This document shows, in pieces, positions 5,595 through 8,895 of a stretch of DNA of 8,895 nucleotides. The translations under genes were made by a program, and so were the position numbers. The DNA is from Firmicutes bacterium HGW-Firmicutes-10. Its GTDB lineage: Bacteria > Bacillota_I > Bacilli_A > Erysipelotrichales > Erysipelotrichaceae. Position 1 is the stretch's first letter; each line of letters opens with the position of its first letter. The notes under the pieces were generated by a model. It made no database searches. It was not told the origin of the DNA and was given only the letters and a program-made list of their open reading frames with translations. The stretch spans positions 1 through 8,895 of the forward strand of contig PHAF01000077.1 of the NCBI GenBank assembly GCA_002841605.1, in the 5' to 3' direction.

Positions 5595-6920
5595 GTGACA
5601 TTTGCTTTTAACCCCCAAGTTCTTATTCAATGGAAATCTTGGGTTTATATTTTGACGGTCATTTTAACAATCGCGCTGACTTGGTATATATATAAAAAAT
5701 ATGCCTTGAGTAAATATCAGATGATGATTTTTATACTTCTAGTCATTTTTTGGTCAGCCATTAATATCGTTCGTGCTTATCGAAAAGCCTATGCGGTATC
5801 ATCCGGAGATATCGGCGGACTGGCGATGGACGGAATCTTAGGCGCAAATATCGCGGCTTCATATGGTTTGGTTTCAATCTTTGTCCGTATGCCTGTGTTC
5901 GCGTTGAGTGACACACTAAAGTCAAGGCGTGCATTGATCGGATCGGCGTTGATGATGGTTTTTCTGACATCCATTTGGGTCGTTTACAAACCGGATTACC
6001 TGAGTCTGATGTCGTCTTCACTGGCTCTTGGGGTCGGCGCGAGCATGCTAGCACTTTTTAACGTGTTTTTCTCAGAAACTTTCTCAACCAAACAAGCGAT
6101 GGTGTCGGTATCGATTTTATCGATTGCGCCGCTTTTAGCAGAATTTATCGTTGCACCTTTACAGTTTCTGGCAACACAAAACCCGATCAAAGATTATGGG
6201 TTGTTATGGGCAATCAGTGCCGGGTTAGCCTTTGCCGGATTTATATTTTTGTTTAGAGTAAAAGATAACAAAGAAAAAGTCCGGAATTTTAGTTGGAAGA
6301 AAATTGGAGTGGCATTAAGTGACCGCCGGTTCCTTTTAATTTGCATGCTGGCAGTTGCCGTGTCGTTTATTCGATTTGCATCCAGTGGCAGTAACATGGT
6401 TGCTTACGCTAAGACCGAAGATGTGATGATGGCAGACTTTCTGATTGCCTATCTTGATGTCATCTTCTCTTTATTTCAATTAGTTGCCGGTGTTATTGCC
6501 GGCTTATGGCTAAAGAAGAAAATAGGCGTCAAAAACACTTTACTGTTGGGCCTATCCGCCAGTCTGCTCTTTACGGTACTGGCAACCACCGTCACCAACC
6601 CAACCGTTTTATTTATATCTTACAGTCTCAACGGATTTGGTTATGGGATTACTTACAACGTATTGCTGGGTTTGGCTTTGCAGCCTTTCGCAAAAGATAT
6701 GCGTGAAGTCACGATGGGGATTTATCAGACATTTTTCGCCGTAGGAATCTTCTATGGAGACAAAATATATGCATTGATATTACAAAACATTCCTTCAACG
6801 TTTGAAGGGTCCGCTTTGTATCAACTGGTATTTACGCTGATCAGCGGATTGATCATATTGACGATGCTATCCATATTTGTCGGATTCAATAAGAAAAACC
6901 GGGAGTTTATCGAATCATAA
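5595..6920 (+). CDS. MFS-type transporter, substrate unknown
   Basis: 441 residues with about 12 hydrophobic helices (first near 15-33, last near 407-430). The loop RMPVFALSDTLKSRRALIG (98-116) is a variant of the MFS motif A between helices 2 and 3 (normally G-x-L-x-D-R-x-G-R-R), keeping the Asp and the basic cluster. A weaker counterpart, GLWLKKKIGVKN (303-314), lies in the second half, and the long cytoplasmic loop (about 221-244) separates the two six-helix halves. It is a cytoplasmic-membrane secondary carrier, but I cannot name the substrate. The start is GTG with TGAGGG (5583-5588) 6 nt upstream; the overlapping ATG at 5593 is followed at once by TGA and cannot be the start. It sits 13 nt before the first U32 gene and opposite the threonine aldolase gene, so an amino-acid or metabolite permease is possible but not shown. 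Confidence 0.8.
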   Translation: MTFAFNPQVLIQWKSWVYILTVILTIALTWYIYKKYALSKYQMMIFILLVIFWSAINIVRAYRKAYAVSSGDIGGLAMDGILGANIAASYGLVSIFVRMPVFALSDTLKSRRALIGSALMMVFLTSIWVVYKPDYLSLMSSSLALGVGASMLALFNVFFSETFSTKQAMVSVSILSIAPLLAEFIVAPLQFLATQNPIKDYGLLWAISAGLAFAGFIFLFRVKDNKEKVRNFSWKKIGVALSDRRFLLICMLAVAVSFIRFASSGSNMVAYAKTEDVMMADFLIAYLDVIFSLFQLVAGVIAGLWLKKKIGVKNTLLLGLSASLLFTVLATTVTNPTVLFISYSLNGFGYGITYNVLLGLALQPFAKDMREVTMGIYQTFFAVGIFYGDKIYALILQNIPSTFEGSALYQLVFTLISGLIILTMLSIFVGFNKKNREFIES

Positions 6921-6933
6921 ACAAGGAGGGACT

Positions 6934-7812
6934 ATGAACATTTTTGTGCCCGTCCACAGTCATAAGCAACTTGAAACATATTCATCGTCAAATGTCGATG
7001 CCGTCATTTTTTCGACGGTTTTTTGCTCAACCAAAACACAACATCCGCTTAACGTCAGTGAACTTGAAACATTATCAAAAAAAGCCAATCAACTTAAATT
7101 GCCTTGGTATTTGTCCATTAACCGGATGATACTTCAAAGCGAGTGGTCAGACCTTCAAAGTGAGATTTCACAAATCGATGAGTATAAGCCAACCGGATAT
7201 ATCGTATCCGATCTTGGTGTTTTGCATTATTTAAAGAAGAACTATCCAAAGAAAACGATCGTTCTACAGACAGATACGACCATCACCAATGCATATGATG
7301 TGGAAGTTTTGTTATCGATGGGTGCTGATATCGTATCACTCGCTAAAGAACTTACCTTAAGCGAAGTAACTCAAATCGTTGAGCGATTCGGCAGCCGTGT
7401 ATTGATTTCGGGATTTGGTCATCAATGCATGAGTACATCGAATCGCCCGCTGATGAGCAACTACTTCAAACATATTCAAAAGGATGTGGATGTTATGTAT
7501 AAACGATTCACACTTCAAGAAGAAGGGCGTGCCGAGGGCTATTACGCATTGCAGGATACTCATGGTTTTCATATTTTCACTTCTTCAGTACTTGAGATTT
7601 TCGATGAGGCTGAAAAGCTTGAAGAAATAGGGTTAGGACAGTTGATGATCGATACACTGTTTGTGGATGATGATACGATTTTAAACGTGATTCAAGCGTT
7701 TAAAAAAGAAACGGATACAGAATATGTAAAATCAGAAATTTCAAAGAAATACTCTTTGTCAAAGGCACTCTATTATACTCCGACCAGTGCAATAAAGGTG
7801 GTGAGCGAATGA
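6934..7812 (+). CDS. trhP1: Degenerate U32-family protein, TrhP1 (YrrN)-like partner
   Basis: 292 residues from the ATG at 6934, which follows AAGGAGGG (6923-6930); a longer frame from 6877 lies inside the MFS gene and is rejected. It aligns by eye with the downstream U32 protein: LQTDTTITNAYDVEVLLSMG (111-130) matches LSTQQSSANIETLNFYKAMG, and GHQCMSTSNRPLMSNYF (162-178) matches the U32 cysteine region. Only Cys165 of the four cluster cysteines remains, and the GG-x-x-FS-x-R and KIEGRMKS segments have decayed (here around residues 27-36 and 238-246). In Bacillus, a short cluster-poor U32 protein (YrrN/TrhP1) sits just before a full one (YrrO/TrhP2), and both are needed for 5-hydroxyuridine at tRNA position 34. 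I infer the same arrangement: a non-catalytic or substrate-binding partner. The stop overlaps the next start as ATGA, so the two are made together. The old name peptidase U32 should not be read as protease activity. Confidence 0.7.
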   Translation: MNIFVPVHSHKQLETYSSSNVDAVIFSTVFCSTKTQHPLNVSELETLSKKANQLKLPWYLSINRMILQSEWSDLQSEISQIDEYKPTGYIVSDLGVLHYLKKNYPKKTIVLQTDTTITNAYDVEVLLSMGADIVSLAKELTLSEVTQIVERFGSRVLISGFGHQCMSTSNRPLMSNYFKHIQKDVDVMYKRFTLQEEGRAEGYYALQDTHGFHIFTSSVLEIFDEAEKLEEIGLGQLMIDTLFVDDDTILNVIQAFKKETDTEYVKSEISKKYSLSKALYYTPTSAIKVVSE

Positions 7813-8895
7813 TACGACCAGAATTATTAGCACCGGCCGGCGATTTGCCCCGTTTGAAAACGGCGGTTCATTTTGGTGCTGATGCCGTATATATCGGTGG
7901 AAAGAAATTTTCTTTACGTTCAAGAGCAAGCAATTTTGATTTGGCGGATATCGAGGAAGGCGTGAAGTACGCACACAGCCACCAGGCCAAACTGTATGTT
8001 ACGGTCAATATGATTCCCCATCAAGAGGATCTGGAAGGCCTTCATGATTATTTGAAGGCGTTGGATCAGATCGGAGTCGATGCCGTAATCGTTGCTTCGC
8101 TTTACATTGCTCAAGTTGCCCGCAAGATCAGTCAACGCATGGAAGTACACTTAAGCACGCAACAGTCATCCGCGAATATTGAGACATTGAACTTCTATAA
8201 AGCCATGGGTGTCGACAGAGTCGTGTTAGCACGGGAATGCTCTCTTGAAGATATCAGACAAATCGTTGAAGGGCAATCATTGCCTATCGAAGTTTTTATT
8301 CATGGAGGTATGTGTGTCAATATATCAGGACGCTGCACACTGAGTAATTACATGACCCTACGAGATGCCAATCGAGGCGGGTGTGCTCAAAGCTGCCGCT
8401 GGAAATATTTCTGTCTGGATGAAGAAAATCAGCCGGTACATGATGAAAACACCTTGTTTTCGATGAGTTCAAAAGACCTTAATGCTACTTTCGTACTTTC
8501 TGATTTGATCTCTCTGGGTGTTTCATCATTAAAAATCGAAGGCCGGATGAAGTCCGAGTATTATCTGGCGACGGTGGTAGGTGCTTACCGCCGATTAATT
8601 GATGATTTGCTTTCGGGCAAAAATGAAAAAGAATGTGTAGAGTTGTGTAATTTACAGCTTGCCAAAGCCGAAAACCGCGAGACCTTTGACGGTTTCTTCT
8701 TAAAAAAGCCTTCAGCGAAGGGTCATCTTTATGATAAAAACGGAACAGGCATCACCCAGGAATTTCTGGCGACTGTGATATCTTATGATGCCTTGAGTCA
8801 AATGGCAACCATCGAAGTTCGTAATCATTTCAGTAAGGGATGGCTGTGCGAGGCATTTGGTCCTAAAACCAATCACCTTCAATTCACGGTCACAG
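7809..8895 (+). CDS. trhP2: U32-family tRNA hydroxylation protein TrhP2 (YrrO/YegQ-like), 3' end outside window
   Basis: 362 residues are visible with no stop before the edge; relatives are a little over 400, so perhaps 50 residues are missing. N-terminus RPELLAPAGDLPRLKTAV (3-20) and DAVYIGGKKFSLR (25-37) are typical of U32 barrels. The family signature EVFIHGGMCVNISGRCTLSN (161-180) is intact apart from Gly167, where Ser or Ala is usual. Cys169, Cys176, Cys192 and Cys196 form the expected iron-sulfur binding set, followed by RDANRGG, SCRW and KIEGRMKSEYYLATVVGAYR (242-261). The C-terminal beta domain starts near 290. E. coli TrhP and Bacillus TrhP1/P2 make 5-hydroxyuridine at the tRNA wobble position from a prephenate-derived hydroxyl source; RlhA (23S rRNA) is a longer relative and UbiU is not expected here. 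The SD AAGGTGGTGA (7795-7804) inside trhP1 is nearly consensus, so it can be initiated on its own as well as by coupling. Confidence 0.85.
   Translation, partial: MIRPELLAPAGDLPRLKTAVHFGADAVYIGGKKFSLRSRASNFDLADIEEGVKYAHSHQAKLYVTVNMIPHQEDLEGLHDYLKALDQIGVDAVIVASLYIAQVARKISQRMEVHLSTQQSSANIETLNFYKAMGVDRVVLARECSLEDIRQIVEGQSLPIEVFIHGGMCVNISGRCTLSNYMTLRDANRGGCAQSCRWKYFCLDEENQPVHDENTLFSMSSKDLNATFVLSDLISLGVSSLKIEGRMKSEYYLATVVGAYRRLIDDLLSGKNEKECVELCNLQLAKAENRETFDGFFLKKPSAKGHLYDKNGTGITQEFLATVISYDALSQMATIEVRNHFSKGWLCEAFGPKTNHLQFTVT

Noticed and set aside
5761..6054. Minus-strand open frame of 97 codons inside the MFS gene
   Set aside because: It is a shadow of a strongly hydrophobic membrane-protein gene; its translation is rich in Arg, Pro and Ser with no family motif.
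6790..6810. Perfect 7-bp hairpin (CCTTCAA-CGT-TTGAAGG) near the end of the MFS gene, extendable by two more pairs
   Set aside because: It lies inside the coding sequence, has no T tract after it, and the downstream genes are closely packed, so a terminator is unlikely. No other copy was noticed.
7809..8895. Reading the U32 proteins as secreted collagenase-type virulence proteases
   Set aside because: No signal peptide is seen, and the cysteine cluster and gene pairing fit the RNA-hydroxylation branch. The protease name is historical.
1..8895. Mobile elements, CRISPR arrays, toxin-antitoxin or phage-defence genes
   Set aside because: No transposase, integrase, regularly spaced repeats or defence-protein motifs were found in any frame inspected; gene content and base composition look uniform and chromosomal.

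Overview
The window looks like chromosomal DNA from a low-GC Bacillota-type bacterium. I infer this from the AT-rich composition, the SD-led starts and the YwaF/MalL/U32-pair gene content. The Erysipelotrichia or a neighbouring class is possible, but the lineage cannot be fixed from this sequence. TGG encodes Trp, and TGA ends two genes where the next gene overlaps in another frame, so the standard bacterial code applies. Coding density is very high: there is no gene-free stretch of 300 bases, and no tRNA, rRNA, IS element, CRISPR array or prophage gene was seen.

Layout: (1) 1-158, minus strand: the N-terminal end of a YggS-type PLP homeostasis protein, cut by the window edge. Its promoter abuts the start codon, suggesting a leaderless mRNA. 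(2) 159-258: a back-to-back divergent promoter region. (3) 259-3580, plus strand: a tight operon of a YwaF/TMEM164-like membrane protein, a GH13 oligo-1,6-glucosidase and a PHP-domain phosphoesterase (3-nt gap, then 11-nt overlap). (4) 3610-4468, plus: a Bcp peroxiredoxin and a DUF454 (YbaN) membrane protein joined by TAATG, behind an extended -10 promoter that sits inside a perfect hyphenated palindrome. (5) 4465-5502, minus: a low-specificity threonine aldolase. It meets ybaN tail to tail with overlapping stop codons, and the probable bidirectional terminator is made from the last codons of both genes. (6) 5595-8895, plus: an MFS-type permease, then two U32-family proteins. The first U32 protein is degenerate and lacks the cysteine cluster; the second is complete in its motifs but cut by the right edge. 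This pair resembles Bacillus TrhP1/TrhP2 (YrrN/YrrO), which hydroxylate wobble uridine in tRNA.

Together the genes are mainly housekeeping: PLP balance and amino-acid breakdown (YggS, threonine aldolase), alpha-glucan use (MalL), peroxide defence (Bcp) and tRNA modification (U32 pair). I see no convincing evidence of a wholly new multigene system. The points most worth a second look are the TMEM164-like protein heading a sugar/phosphoesterase operon, the asymmetric U32 pair behind a permease, the terminator built from two coding ends, and the apparently leaderless yggS.
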